From contig JACPOY010000020.1 of assembly GCA_016191245.1 (NCBI GenBank), forward strand, positions 62,001 to 126,000: a stretch of 64,000 bases of DNA, read 5' to 3'. Source of the stretch: Gammaproteobacteria bacterium. Lineage in GTDB: Bacteria; Pseudomonadota; Gammaproteobacteria; Berkiellales; Berkiellaceae. The notes under the pieces were generated by a model. The model was not told the DNA's origin. It did not search any database and was given only the letters and a program-made list of their open reading frames with translations. The position numbers and the translations under genes are program-made. This document shows positions 51,085 through 59,788 of this stretch, one piece after another. Every line of letters starts with the position of its first letter. The stretch's first letter is position 1.

Positions 51085-52158
51085 ATGACAATAAATACAA
51101 AGTTTGAAAGTATACTTAGGTGTCCCATAACTCAGTATGAGTTGATTTCCTTAACTTATGGGCAAGTACAGAGCTTGAATCAAAATATTCAAGCAGGGCA
51201 TTTGCATACTCAGGACGGTAAAGTGCAGCAAAAACTTGTTGATGGCGCTTTACAGGTTGAAGGGACATCAATGTTTTACCCTGTACATGATGATATTTTT
51301 TATTTATTGCCCGATTGTGTTCTTCAAAGCAATGCTGATCTGGATATGAACCATACAGATCATGCCGCTAAGAAGAATGTGAAAAATTTCTATGATGATT
51401 TTGGTTGGCAAGAAGTCGATGGCGTTTTTCAAGATGCGATTGATTCAGAAGATTTAAGAGATGTCTCAAAAGATTACATCACACAATGTCATTTGCGATT
51501 GAATCAATTTTTGCCCAAGAAAGGTCAGTTCTTACTAGATATTGCCTCTGGTCCTATTCAATATCCTGCTTATTTAACCTATTCAAAGGACTATGAATAT
51601 CGTATTTGTGCAGATATTTCGATTCAAGCTCTCATTGCGGCCAAGAAAAAATTAGGGGACAAGGGGCGTTACCTTCTTTGTGATGTTACCAATTTACCCA
51701 TTAAAGAAAATATGATTGATGCACAAGTGTCTTTACATACTTTGTATCATGTTCCTAAAGAAGAGCAGGCAAAAGCTTTCGCTGAACTCTATCGCGTGTT
51801 AAAGCCAGGTGGCACTTCCGTTATTGTTTATAGCTGGGGATCGCGATCGTTATTGATGAATGTTTTTCTATTGCCATTTAAAGCCTATTCCTACTTAAAA
51901 AGAAAAGTTGCTACACAAAATGTGCAATCTCTGTATTTTTATGCGCATAGTTATCAATGGTTTTGTCAGGAAATCCAAGCAAAATATCAAACCAAGTTGT
52001 ATTCATGGCGCAGCGTCAATGTTCCTTTTTTGAAAGTCTTCATTCATCAAAAATTTGGAGGAAAATTGCTTCTAAAGTTCATTTATTGGCTTGAAGAGCA
52101 TTGTCCTTATTTGATGGGTAGATTTGGTGCCTATCCTTTATTTGTTAGCAAAAAATAA
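51085..52158 (+). CDS. Methyltransferase with N-terminal Trm112-like domain
   Basis: 357 residues. The first 75 residues (LRCPITQYELISL... MFYPVHDDIFYLLP) look like a Trm112p-like domain, with only one of the usual metal Cys retained. FLLDIASGPIQYPAYL near residue 155 is SAM motif I; YRICADISIQAL motif II; MIDAQVSLHTLYHVPKEEQ motif IV. A GT/MT pattern common in O-antigen loci. The acceptor is unknown. First gene of a plus-strand run reaching 57.2 kb. Confidence 0.75.
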   Translation: MTINTKFESILRCPITQYELISLTYGQVQSLNQNIQAGHLHTQDGKVQQKLVDGALQVEGTSMFYPVHDDIFYLLPDCVLQSNADLDMNHTDHAAKKNVKNFYDDFGWQEVDGVFQDAIDSEDLRDVSKDYITQCHLRLNQFLPKKGQFLLDIASGPIQYPAYLTYSKDYEYRICADISIQALIAAKKKLGDKGRYLLCDVTNLPIKENMIDAQVSLHTLYHVPKEEQAKAFAELYRVLKPGGTSVIVYSWGSRSLLMNVFLLPFKAYSYLKRKVATQNVQSLYFYAHSYQWFCQEIQAKYQTKLYSWRSVNVPFLKVFIHQKFGGKLLLKFIYWLEEHCPYLMGRFGAYPLFVSKK

Positions 52159-52164
52159 AGCTGT

Positions 52165-53205
52165 ATGAATACCACATACGATCTTCTTTTTGTAACGCAT
52201 CTGCCAGCTTTTTATAAAGTAAATCTTTATAACCAGATTGCAAAAAAATGTCGTGTTTATGTGATTTTCATTTCCGGATCTTCAGAAATTAGAACCAGTG
52301 ATTTTACCCAAGCTACGTTTGAATTTGATTATTGCATATTGAATCATGAACACTTTGAGAAAAGAAATAAAATAAAGAGTTTATTCCAACTGTGGAAAAT
52401 TGTTCATGCTTTAGCGTTTCGCAAACTCATTGTCGGAGGTTGGGATTTGCTTGAGTTTTGGGCCTTGGCTTTTCTTTCTCCAAAATCAAAAAATTTCATG
52501 GCATTAGAATCTTCCCTTTATGATAGTTGTTTGGAAGGTTATCGCGCATTTGTTAAAAAATTATTTTTACGTCGAATGAGTTTAGTGTTGTCTTCAGGTC
52601 AACCTCATCAAGCATTGCTTGGCGCGCTTCATTATTCAGGAAAAATTAAAACAACATTGGGTGTCGGTATTTTTAATTATCAAAAAAATGATAATAATAA
52701 AAAAGCTTTTAGCGGTAAATTTTTATACGTTGGTAGGCTTGCGCCTGAGAAGAATCTAAAAATATTACTTGATGCATTTGCAAAAAGGCCTGAATTATCA
52801 TTAACCATTATTGGTCAGGGTCCGTTAAGAGACACCCTTGATGCGATGAAAACGCCCAATGTACATATCCGCGGTCATATCAGTAATGATTTACTTTTTT
52901 ATGAGTATTCTTCACATGATGTCTTTATATTGCCATCGCTAAAAGAGCCTTGGGGGCTAGTGATTGAAGAAGCGCTTTATTATGGCTTACCCGTGATTGC
53001 CTCAAGATATGTTGGGTGCGCCCAAGATTTAATTATCAATCAGCATGCGGGTGTTTTGTTTTCACCACATGATTCAGATTCGCTTTTACAAGCAATGAAA
53101 AATGTGCAAGAAAATTATCAAGAATTGATTAATAACATAGCGTTCATTAATTTTAAGACACGCGATCAATATCAAGTACAACAATATATTGAGGCACTTT
53201 CATGA
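52165..53205 (+). CDS. Glycosyltransferase, GT4-type
   Basis: 346 residues. YDLLFVTHLPAFYKVNLYNQIA starts the first domain; FLYVGRLAPEKNLKILLDAF opens the donor domain; LPSLKEPWGLVIEEALYYGLPVIAS holds the E-x7-E motif of GT4 enzymes. The N-domain is shorter than average. Ends in an ATGA overlap with the next GT4 gene, so the two act in one operon, likely in consecutive assembly steps. Confidence 0.85.
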   Translation: MNTTYDLLFVTHLPAFYKVNLYNQIAKKCRVYVIFISGSSEIRTSDFTQATFEFDYCILNHEHFEKRNKIKSLFQLWKIVHALAFRKLIVGGWDLLEFWALAFLSPKSKNFMALESSLYDSCLEGYRAFVKKLFLRRMSLVLSSGQPHQALLGALHYSGKIKTTLGVGIFNYQKNDNNKKAFSGKFLYVGRLAPEKNLKILLDAFAKRPELSLTIIGQGPLRDTLDAMKTPNVHIRGHISNDLLFYEYSSHDVFILPSLKEPWGLVIEEALYYGLPVIASRYVGCAQDLIINQHAGVLFSPHDSDSLLQAMKNVQENYQELINNIAFINFKTRDQYQVQQYIEALS

Positions 53206-54416
53206 AAGTCCTCATCGTACATAATGCTTATCAATCCCATCAAGTTGGTGGGGAAGATATTGTTGTTAAAAGAGAAATTGCTGGTTTACAAGAGAGCTTA
53301 GGGCACGATAATGTTTTTGAATATATCGTCAGCAATGATGATATTCAATTTTCGAAACTTGCCGTGAATATTTGGGGCGATAAAACCCATTACAAACAAA
53401 TATTCGCTTTGGTTCAGAAAAACAACATTGATATCGTTCATGTTCATAACTTTTTTCCCTTGCTGACAACCGCTGTCTTTAAAGCTGCCAAAGCAGCTGG
53501 CGCTAAAGTCATTCATACGCTGCATAATTTTCGTTGGTGGTGCAGTTCTGGTATTTTATATCGAAATGATATTGGCAATTGCGAAAAATGTATTGATAAA
53601 AAGTTTGGTTTTCCCGGTGTCATCCATGGATGTTATCGTAACTCCCATATTCAAAGTTTAGTGGCTAATTTGGCATTTACATGGTATCGACAGCAATTTG
53701 ATGCAAATGACATTGATATGTATTTTGTTTTATCACATTTTCAACAAGAAAAATTAAAATCAAAGATCCCTTTTCAAAAGTTACAATTGAAACCCAACTG
53801 GATAGATGAACCTAAACAGGTTTACTTAAGCGAAGAGAAAAAAGATTATGTATTTGTTGGGCGCTTAGAGCCTGCCAAAGGTATTGATGTTTTATTATCA
53901 ACATGGAAAAAATTGCCAAAGAGTTTTCATCTACAGATTATTGGCACAGATGATGATGGTAAATATTTAAAGCAGTACGCCTGTGAAAATATTAGCTTTT
54001 TAGGTAAATTAACTCGCGAGGAAGTATTAGCTCACATTGGTAAAGCAAAATATTTGCTACAAACCTCTTTATCCTATGAAACATTTGGTTTAACCATTGT
54101 GGAGGCATTGAGTTTTGGAACTCCCGTGATTGGTTTTAATATTGGTACGCGTTCTGAATTTATTCAAACAGGAAAAAACGGTTTTTTATGTGAAAAGGAA
54201 AATTTAGAAGCAACACTCTTACAATCCTACGATTTTTCTGATTATAAAACGCTTAGTCAAAATGCATTTGAAAGCGCAAAACCATTTTATTCGCAAACTG
54301 TTTTGCCTCATCAAATCTCGATATATAAAAAAATCATTGAAAATGATGCATTATCCTCCTCTCCCCTTGCGGGAGAGGGATGGGGTGAGGGGGAAGGTGG
54401 TTTAGCGCATGAGTAA
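53202..54416 (+). CDS. Glycosyltransferase, GT4-type, with repeat-derived C-terminal tail
   Basis: 404 residues. MKVLIVHNAYQSHQVGGEDIVV, VHVHNFFPLLTTAVFKAA, and VIHTLHNFRWWCSSG are the acceptor-domain motifs; YVFVGRLEPAKGIDVLL and TSLSYETFGLTIVEALSFGTPVIGF with E-x7-E the donor domain. A short Cys group (CEKCIDKKFGFPGVIHGC, about residues 127-144) is common in this GT4 branch. The last 20 residues (SSSPLAGEGWGEGEGG...) are encoded by the REP-like repeat at 54358-54393 and are not family sequence. Overlaps the next GT2 gene by 8 nt. Confidence 0.85.
   Translation: MKVLIVHNAYQSHQVGGEDIVVKREIAGLQESLGHDNVFEYIVSNDDIQFSKLAVNIWGDKTHYKQIFALVQKNNIDIVHVHNFFPLLTTAVFKAAKAAGAKVIHTLHNFRWWCSSGILYRNDIGNCEKCIDKKFGFPGVIHGCYRNSHIQSLVANLAFTWYRQQFDANDIDMYFVLSHFQQEKLKSKIPFQKLQLKPNWIDEPKQVYLSEEKKDYVFVGRLEPAKGIDVLLSTWKKLPKSFHLQIIGTDDDGKYLKQYACENISFLGKLTREEVLAHIGKAKYLLQTSLSYETFGLTIVEALSFGTPVIGFNIGTRSEFIQTGKNGFLCEKENLEATLLQSYDFSDYKTLSQNAFESAKPFYSQTVLPHQISIYKKIIENDALSSSPLAGEGWGEGEGGLAHE
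54358..54393. repeat. REP-like palindromic repeat, copy 2, inside a gene
   Basis: cctctccc ... gggagagg followed by ggggtgaggggg, the same element as at 50956-50991. It lies inside the 3' end of the GT4 gene at 53202 and is translated as PLAGEGWGEGEG, extending the protein. Confidence 0.8.
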
Positions 54417-55200
54417 TAAACCTTTGATCACTATCATTACCGTTTGCTATAACAGTGTTAAAACAATTGAAGAAACGATTCAATCTATCTTGGCGCAGGA
54501 TTACCCAGCAATTGAATATATTATTGTTGATGGTGGCTCAAAAGATGGCACGCTTGATGTGATTAATCAATATAAACATAAAATTTCGCGGATTATTTCC
54601 GAGCCAGATAATGGTATTTACGATGCAATGAACAAAGGCATACATCTTGCCCAAGGTGAGGTGGTTGGCATGTTAAATGCCGATGATATCTACGCCAATA
54701 ACAAAGTGATTTCGACAATCATGAAAGTGATGTCAGATCCTAGTATTGAAGCTTGTTATGGCGATTTAATTTATTTTAAAACGGAGTCCCCAGAAAAAAC
54801 CGTTCGTTATTGGCAATCTAGTGATTTTTCAAAAGGTGCTTTTGCAAAAGGATGGTGTCCTCCTCATCCCACTTTTTTTGTAAAGCGTGAAATTTATCGC
54901 CAATATGGGGTTTTTGATACTTCTTATGCAATGGGCAATGACATTGAATTGATGATGCGTTTTTTAGAAAAATATCAAATCAAGTCTTACTATCTGCAGT
55001 CTATTTTAGTAAAAATGCGCATGGGTGGCGTTTCTAATCGCGGTTTGAAAAATATCATTATTCAGAATAGAAATATATTACTAGCAGCCTCTCGTCTAGG
55101 TGTTCCTATTTTTACCATGTCATTTTTTATGTATAAGTTATTTGATAGATTCTCTCAATTTATTAAAAAGCCTCGAAAAGGAGAGCTTTATGCCAAATGA
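54409..55200 (+). CDS. Glycosyltransferase family 2 protein
   Basis: 263 residues. PLITIITVCYNSVKTIEETIQSIL and YIIVDGGSKDGTLDVI form the GT-A core; SEPDNGIYDAMNKGI and MLNADDIYANN provide the DxD-like motif; GNDIELMMRFLEKY is the late motif. WcaA/WbbD-like inverting enzyme with unknown donor. Starts 8 nt inside the preceding gene and ends 11 nt inside the following one. Confidence 0.87.
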   Translation: MSNKPLITIITVCYNSVKTIEETIQSILAQDYPAIEYIIVDGGSKDGTLDVINQYKHKISRIISEPDNGIYDAMNKGIHLAQGEVVGMLNADDIYANNKVISTIMKVMSDPSIEACYGDLIYFKTESPEKTVRYWQSSDFSKGAFAKGWCPPHPTFFVKREIYRQYGVFDTSYAMGNDIELMMRFLEKYQIKSYYLQSILVKMRMGGVSNRGLKNIIIQNRNILLAASRLGVPIFTMSFFMYKLFDRFSQFIKKPRKGELYAK

Positions 55201-56212
55201 AAACAGACGTGTTTTGGTAACAGGGGCAACAGGTTTTGTCGGAAGACATCTATGTTTGCATCTTTTGAGCCAAGGATACCATGTTACAGCGATTGGTAGA
55301 AAAGAGACATATGATATATCACATGAGAATTTGGTTTATTTTTGCGTTGATCATATTGACGCCAATACGAATTGGCACGAATTTTTATATGATGTGAGTG
55401 TGGTTGTCCATTTAGCGGCTAGAGTGCATCACCTTCAAGATAAAGGGATGTCAGCTTTACCTTTGTATCAAGAAATTAATGTCAAAGGTACACAACAATT
55501 AGCAAAAGCTGCGGTTAAGGCCGGTGTGAAGCGTTTTGTTTATATAAGCACGATAAAAGTGATTGCTGAAAAAACGATTGATATGCCATTACGTGCTGAA
55601 GATCAACCAAGACCTCAGGATGCATACAGTTTATCAAAATTACAGGCCGAACAGATTTTACAAGAAGAATCAAAACGCAGTGGCATGGAGTGGGTTATTA
55701 TTCGCCCGCCACTTGTTTATGGTGCTTTTGTGAAAGGAAATTTTAGACGACTATTACGTCTTGCTAAATTACCCTTACCTTTACCATTGGGTGCTCTGCG
55801 CAATCGTCGTAGTCTTGTCAGTATCAATAATCTCATTTCTTTTATTGAATGCTGCATTCATCATCCTAATGCACACCGCGAAGTGTTTTTGGTGTCTGAT
55901 AATCAAGATTTATCAACTTCTGGTTTGATAAAATTGATGAGACGATGCCTTGGTAAAAGAAGTGGCTTATTTTATTTCCCAACAGGCCTTTTAAAATTGT
56001 TTGGTTTCTTAACTGGGAAACGTGGGGAAGTCGCTCGCGTCGTAGAATCTTTGCAACTAAATATAGAAAAATCGATGCGGTTATTAAGTTGGCGACCACC
56101 ATTTACGGTTGAAGAATCGATACAAGCGTTACTAACTGAGGAAGAGCACTATACGGGCCAAAATGGAAAGAACATGAAATTGATTGTTTCTTTGCCCACA
56201 CCTTCCCTATAA
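55190..56212 (+). CDS. NAD-dependent epimerase/dehydratase or 4-reductase (SDR)
   Basis: 340 residues from the ATG at 55190, preceded by AAAAGGAGAG; the longer frame from 55100 only shadows the GT2 gene. RVLVTGATGFVGRHLCLHLL is the NAD loop, FVYISTIKVI the Ser/Thr region, DAYSLSKLQAEQIL the YxxxK pair. GNFRRLLRLAKLPLPLPLG and RRSLVSINNLISF are typical of the WbpV/Gne-like SDR group that reduces C4-keto UDP-HexNAc sugars (such as UDP-QuiNAc synthesis) next to a WbpL-type transferase, which is not visible here. Exact reaction uncertain. Confidence 0.75.
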   Translation: MPNENRRVLVTGATGFVGRHLCLHLLSQGYHVTAIGRKETYDISHENLVYFCVDHIDANTNWHEFLYDVSVVVHLAARVHHLQDKGMSALPLYQEINVKGTQQLAKAAVKAGVKRFVYISTIKVIAEKTIDMPLRAEDQPRPQDAYSLSKLQAEQILQEESKRSGMEWVIIRPPLVYGAFVKGNFRRLLRLAKLPLPLPLGALRNRRSLVSINNLISFIECCIHHPNAHREVFLVSDNQDLSTSGLIKLMRRCLGKRSGLFYFPTGLLKLFGFLTGKRGEVARVVESLQLNIEKSMRLLSWRPPFTVEESIQALLTEEEHYTGQNGKNMKLIVSLPTPSL

Positions 56213-56257
56213 TGGCCGGTTCTTACTCTTTTATAGATATTTTATTAGGTTGCTTAT

Positions 56258-57253
56258 TTGACTTATATAATTGACTTGCAACGGTTGTGGGAAAGCAGTG
56301 CTCACGTGACGCCAGAGCAGCAGCATGCTGCGGCGAAGGCGTACCTCGATCCGCGAAAAAATTTGGTATCCGTTATTGTGGTAGCACACAACGATGAAGC
56401 CCTATTGTTGCAAACATTGCATTCGGTTTTAGCTCAACAATTTTTACGTGAACTGATTATTGTTAATGGCGAAGATTCAGCTTCACTAGACAAAACATTA
56501 ACAAAGTTGGCAGCTCAATATCCCAAATGTTATCTCGTCAATAGTCAAAAAAATACTGGCTTAGTCGCCTCATTTAATCTTGGGGCTCGATATGCATCAG
56601 GGCAATATCTTCTTTTTTTGAGTGGAAATGGATTGTTATCTAAAAATGCCATTTTGCATTTATTGACCACAGGGATCCGCAAGCCAACCCCTTGGGTGAT
56701 TGGTACTGGTGAGCAGATTGTTGAAGGGTCTGGCGCCTTTTTAGGGCGTTTAAAGAAGCTATTTTTAAGAGAAAATGCTCTAAAATATGAGCATCATCAC
56801 ATGAAAACTTTTCCTGAGGTTTCATTAGCGGGGGGTGGGTACCATGCATCTCAAATTGCTTCTGAATGCTTATTTATCCCGACGCAGACGTATTTAGATC
56901 TCAGTGGTTTAGATAAAAAATGCTATCACAGCACTTTTCACACAGATTTATGTTTACGGATCCATATTGCTGGCGGTGGGGTCTATCGGACAAAAGAGCC
57001 TATCTTAGTCACCCACAAAGGAACGTCAGTTGCTTTTGGTGAACATTTTCGAAAAGAATGGCAAGCATTTCGAGGTCAGCTCCATTTTCATCGAAAACAT
57101 TATGGAAAGCTAAATAACAAACTATGGTTAGCTATTGTGTATGCAAGCACGGCATTTCGTTTTGTTATGCGATTGGCGGCTGCTAAATTTCTGAAAAAGA
57201 GCACTAAACCGTCAAAAGAAATAATTTTGACCAAGCAGGCGGGCTTTAACTAG
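56258..57253 (+). CDS. Glycosyltransferase family 2 protein
   Basis: 331 residues with a TTG start, the only start codon after an in-frame stop at 56246. LVSVIVVAHNDEALLLQTLHSVL and LIIVNGEDSASLDKTL form the GT-A core; NTGLVASFNLGARYASGQYLLFLSGNG replaces the usual DxD with SGNG, so metal binding is not obvious. FHTDLCLRIHIAGGGVYRTK is the late motif. Resembles the N-acetylgalactosaminyl/rhamnosyltransferase-type GT2 group. Isolated from the operon upstream by 45 nt. Confidence 0.7.
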   Translation: MTYIIDLQRLWESSAHVTPEQQHAAAKAYLDPRKNLVSVIVVAHNDEALLLQTLHSVLAQQFLRELIIVNGEDSASLDKTLTKLAAQYPKCYLVNSQKNTGLVASFNLGARYASGQYLLFLSGNGLLSKNAILHLLTTGIRKPTPWVIGTGEQIVEGSGAFLGRLKKLFLRENALKYEHHHMKTFPEVSLAGGGYHASQIASECLFIPTQTYLDLSGLDKKCYHSTFHTDLCLRIHIAGGGVYRTKEPILVTHKGTSVAFGEHFRKEWQAFRGQLHFHRKHYGKLNNKLWLAIVYASTAFRFVMRLAAAKFLKKSTKPSKEIILTKQAGFN

Positions 57254-57311
57254 CCTCTTGCCTAGCATCAAAATGGATTTCTTGGTAACATCCTGCGTGC
57301 TTAGTGCTAGT

Positions 57312-57396
57312 TCGAGAGGCTCTCTATTTGCGTACTCGCTGCACCCATCCCCCAGTGGGACCTTGCAGCTGCGTTCTCAAATAGAGAGCCTCTCGA
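57312..57396. repeat. Long inverted repeat before ffs (19-bp perfect arms)
   Basis: tcgagaggctctctatttg (57312-57330) and its exact reverse complement (57378-57396) enclose a 47-nt loop that itself pairs gctgca (57338-57343) with tgcagc (57364-57369). It resembles a MITE or a large stem-loop repeat rather than a terminator. The rest of the 57254-57418 gap holds nothing else I recognise. Confidence 0.65.
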
Positions 57397-57418
57397 AAAA
57401 TTGTTCAAGCTATTCTAT

Positions 57419-57531
57419 GGTGATCTCGTTGGTCCCCTCGCAATGATACATTATGAACCCCGCCAGGCCCGGAAGGGAGCAACGGTAATAGTGGACTCAT
57501 GTGCCGGGGTGTGGCTGACGAGATTGCCACC
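57419..57531 (+). ncRNA. ffs: 4.5S signal recognition particle RNA
   Basis: About 113 nt. The universally conserved SRP helix 8 reads ccaggcccggaagggagcaa (57463-57482) with the GGAA tetraloop, followed by gtgccggggtgtggctgac. Outer stem: ggtgatctcgt pairs with acgagattgccacc. The RNA binds Ffh to target membrane proteins co-translationally. Location just upstream of dnaX agrees with many gammaproteobacteria. Ends are estimated from the outer stem. Confidence 0.93.
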
Positions 57532-57552
57532 AATTCTGCATACTTTGCTTAA

Positions 57553-57597
57553 AGCCTAAATGGAAAAAGTGTACTCGAACCATTTTTGTTTTAGGCT
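57553..57597. repeat. Stem-loop after ffs
   Basis: agcctaaa (57553-57560) pairs with tttaggct (57590-57597); inside it aaatgg and ccattt also pair. It may act as the ffs terminator or be part of the repeat cluster that continues to 57.7 kb. No clear T-run. Confidence 0.4.
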
Positions 57598-57618
57598 AGG
57601 CGTCGAGCCTGAGCAACC

Positions 57619-57693
57619 CTGCTTCGCTAAGAAGCTATGCAGGGCAAGCCGATTGAAGGCAACCATGTCCTGCGTAGCTTCTTAGCGAAGCGG
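57619..57693. repeat. Inverted repeat between ffs and dnaX (about 25-bp arms)
   Basis: Left arm 57619-57643 (ctgcttcgctaagaagct...) and right arm 57669-57693 are reverse complements with one or two mismatches; the loop is about 25 nt. Outer aggcgt/acgcct pairs extend it imperfectly. Together with 57312-57396 it makes this 470-nt gap repeat-rich. Confidence 0.65.
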
Positions 57694-57726
57694 GAAACGC
57701 CTTAAATAAAAAGGGGAAGAGTAAAG

Positions 57727-59409
57727 GTGGCTTACCAAGTTTTTGCGCGCAAGTGGCGACCCAAATCCTTTTCAAGTTTAAAGGGTCAAGAACATGTTAC
57801 ACGAGCGCTTATCAATGCGATTACTCGTAACGAACTACATCATGCTTATTTATTTACGGGCACACGTGGTGTCGGTAAAACTACCATCGCTAGAATTTTA
57901 GCCAAATGTTTAAACTGCGAGCAAGGCGTGACAGCGCAGCCTTGTGGTGAATGTTCAGCATGTCGAGATATCGATGCTGGGCGCTTTGTTGACTTGATTG
58001 AGGTGGATGCAGCATCTAGAACCAAAGTCGAAGATACCAGAGAGCTGCTTGATAATGTCCAATATGCGCCAACCAGTGGCCGCTATAAGATCTATTTGAT
58101 AGATGAAGTACATATGCTTTCGGGGCATAGTTTTAATGCTTTGCTAAAGACATTAGAAGAGCCGCCGCCGCATGTTAAATTTATTTTAGCAACCACTGAT
58201 CCTGAACGCATTCCCGTGACCGTGTTATCACGTTGTTTGCGCTTTGTGCTTCGGGCTTTATCAGTAACTGAAATAGTTATTCAATTAGAAGAAATTTTAA
58301 CATCAGAAAATATACCTTATGAAAAACGTGCTTTGCATGTGATAGCACGTGCAGCATCGGGCAGTATGCGTGATGCGTTGAGTTTATTGGAACAAGCGAA
58401 TGCTTATTGCGATGGTTCAATTAAAACAGAGCCAGTAGAAGAAATATTAGGAATCAGTTACCAGCGCTTCATGGGTGATTTGTTGCAAGCGATGGCAAAT
58501 AATGATGTAAAGCAATGCCTACATCTTGTTGAACAAATGGCCTCTATTGGTGCAGATTTTACTCAGGTTTTAGCAACCATATTACAAATATTACATGCCA
58601 TTGCTATAGCGCAAGCTGTTCCACAAAGTGAAGGGATAGCATCATTTGCTGACATTAACCCTGAACTGCTTGCAATAAAAGAGTTATTATCACCAGAAAT
58701 CGTTCAGCTTTTTTATCAAATTGCTCTAATGGGACAAAAAGAATTATCCAATGCACCAAGTGCACGAATTGGTTTTGAGATGACTTTACTACGAATGTTA
58801 GTATTTCGTCCGAAAGAAACCTCTGTGCAACCGATCCCGCTTAGTAAAATAGCGCCAACACCAACTAGTCACAGTGCGTCACCTGTAGAAGTAAAAAAAG
58901 AGAATACAGATATCCAAAGCAAGCTTACGCCTACTGCTACTGTACCTTCTGCGCCTACTGCTGCTGTACCTTCTGCGCCTACTGCTGCTGTACCTTCTGC
59001 GCCTACGGCACCTACTGCAGTTCCATCAGAGGGTAGTCTTAATTGGGTAGAGGTAGTAAGCAAGTTGCCATTGTCAGCATTGGCTTTATCTTTAGTGAAA
59101 AATTGTGTTGTTTCCACATGGGATGGTAAAGCATTATCGTTGACTTTAGATCCGTTACAAAAAACATGTTTAAATCCACAACGTCAAACACAAATTCAAG
59201 ATGCATTAATTCAATATTTTGGTTACCCGATTAAGCTCATCATTGAGGTTGGCGATGTTCAATCGGGTACGCCATTGATGATAGCGCAAGCACAAGAACA
59301 ACTTCGTACAACACAAGCTAAAACAGCTATCGAACAAGACAAAACGGTACAAAACATTCTTTCGACATTTGATGCGACTGTCGAAAAAATTACTGCCGTT
59401 GATCAATAG
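57727..59409 (+). CDS. dnaX: DNA polymerase III subunits gamma and tau
   Basis: 560 residues, GTG start. AYQVFARKWRPKSFSSLKGQEHV opens the clamp-loader ATPase; Walker A FTGTRGVGKTT near residue 44, zinc module CLNCEQGVTAQPCGECSAC, Walker B YLIDEVHMLS, and SRCLRFVLR sensor. Residues about 375-435 are a Pro/Ala linker with an octapeptide repeat, followed by the tau-type domain that would bind polymerase alpha. An A7 run at the linker is not followed by a close stop in either shifted frame, so an E. coli-like gamma product is not predicted. Confidence 0.95.
   Translation: MAYQVFARKWRPKSFSSLKGQEHVTRALINAITRNELHHAYLFTGTRGVGKTTIARILAKCLNCEQGVTAQPCGECSACRDIDAGRFVDLIEVDAASRTKVEDTRELLDNVQYAPTSGRYKIYLIDEVHMLSGHSFNALLKTLEEPPPHVKFILATTDPERIPVTVLSRCLRFVLRALSVTEIVIQLEEILTSENIPYEKRALHVIARAASGSMRDALSLLEQANAYCDGSIKTEPVEEILGISYQRFMGDLLQAMANNDVKQCLHLVEQMASIGADFTQVLATILQILHAIAIAQAVPQSEGIASFADINPELLAIKELLSPEIVQLFYQIALMGQKELSNAPSARIGFEMTLLRMLVFRPKETSVQPIPLSKIAPTPTSHSASPVEVKKENTDIQSKLTPTATVPSAPTAAVPSAPTAAVPSAPTAPTAVPSEGSLNWVEVVSKLPLSALALSLVKNCVVSTWDGKALSLTLDPLQKTCLNPQRQTQIQDALIQYFGYPIKLIIEVGDVQSGTPLMIAQAQEQLRTTQAKTAIEQDKTVQNILSTFDATVEKITAVDQ
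58930..59001 (+). repeat. 24-bp tandem repeat inside dnaX (3 units)
   Basis: Three consecutive 24-nt units starting cctactgct... and encoding PTATVPSA, PTAAVPSA, PTAAVPSA, with a partial fourth (PTAPTAVPS). Units 2 and 3 are identical, pointing to recent slippage. Located in the linker between ATPase part and tau domain. Confidence 0.9.
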
Positions 59410-59418
59410 AGGTAAGAG

Positions 59419-59784
59419 ATGGACACAAACAATATAGATTTTAAATCAATGATGGCATCTTTCATGCAAAACGCGCAAAAAATGCAAGAGAATTTGAAAG
59501 AGGCCTATCAAGATGTTGCGACAAAGAATCAAAGTGTCACTGTTCAAGGAAAAGCAGGCGGTGACTTAGCAATAGCGCACGTTAACTTGAAAATGGAAGT
59601 CACGAAGTTAGAACTCAGCAATCAACTATTTGAAGAAAAACAAGAAGTGATTGCAGAGCTTGTGATGGCGGCAGTGAATCAAGGTCTTTTTCTTGCTCAA
59701 AATATGCTCAAACAAGAAATGATGGAAAGAACAAAAAAAATGGGTTTGCCACCTGATTTGATGGCATCCTTAGTGCGAGGGTAA
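59419..59784 (+). CDS. ybaB: Nucleoid-associated protein, YbaB/EbfC family
   Basis: 121 residues, slightly longer than the typical 105-110. [22 protein letters not shown] is the first helix, [22 protein letters not shown] the strand region, and [32 protein letters not shown] the last helix. Dimeric DNA-binding protein conserved between dnaX and recR. Nine nt after the dnaX stop. Confidence 0.93.
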   Translation: MDTNNIDFKSMMASFMQNAQKMQENLKEAYQDVATKNQSVTVQGKAGGDLAIAHVNLKMEVTKLELSNQLFEEKQEVIAELVMAAVNQGLFLAQNMLKQEMMERTKKMGLPPDLMASLVRG

Positions 59785-59788
59785 CTGT

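Noticed and set aside
55100..55189. Longer start for the SDR gene at 55190
   Set aside because: The extra 30 codons are the out-of-phase shadow of the GT2 gene end; AAGGAG and the NAD loop position favour the ATG at 55190.
58885..58905. A7 run in dnaX as a programmed frameshift site producing a gamma subunit
   Set aside because: The run is in a slippery phase, but in the -1 frame the next stop is about 45 codons away and in the +1 frame no close stop exists, and no stimulatory stem-loop is evident.
58869..59117. Minus-strand frame of 82 codons with Gly/Ala/Glu repeats
   Set aside because: Antisense shadow of the dnaX 24-bp repeat; no start signal.
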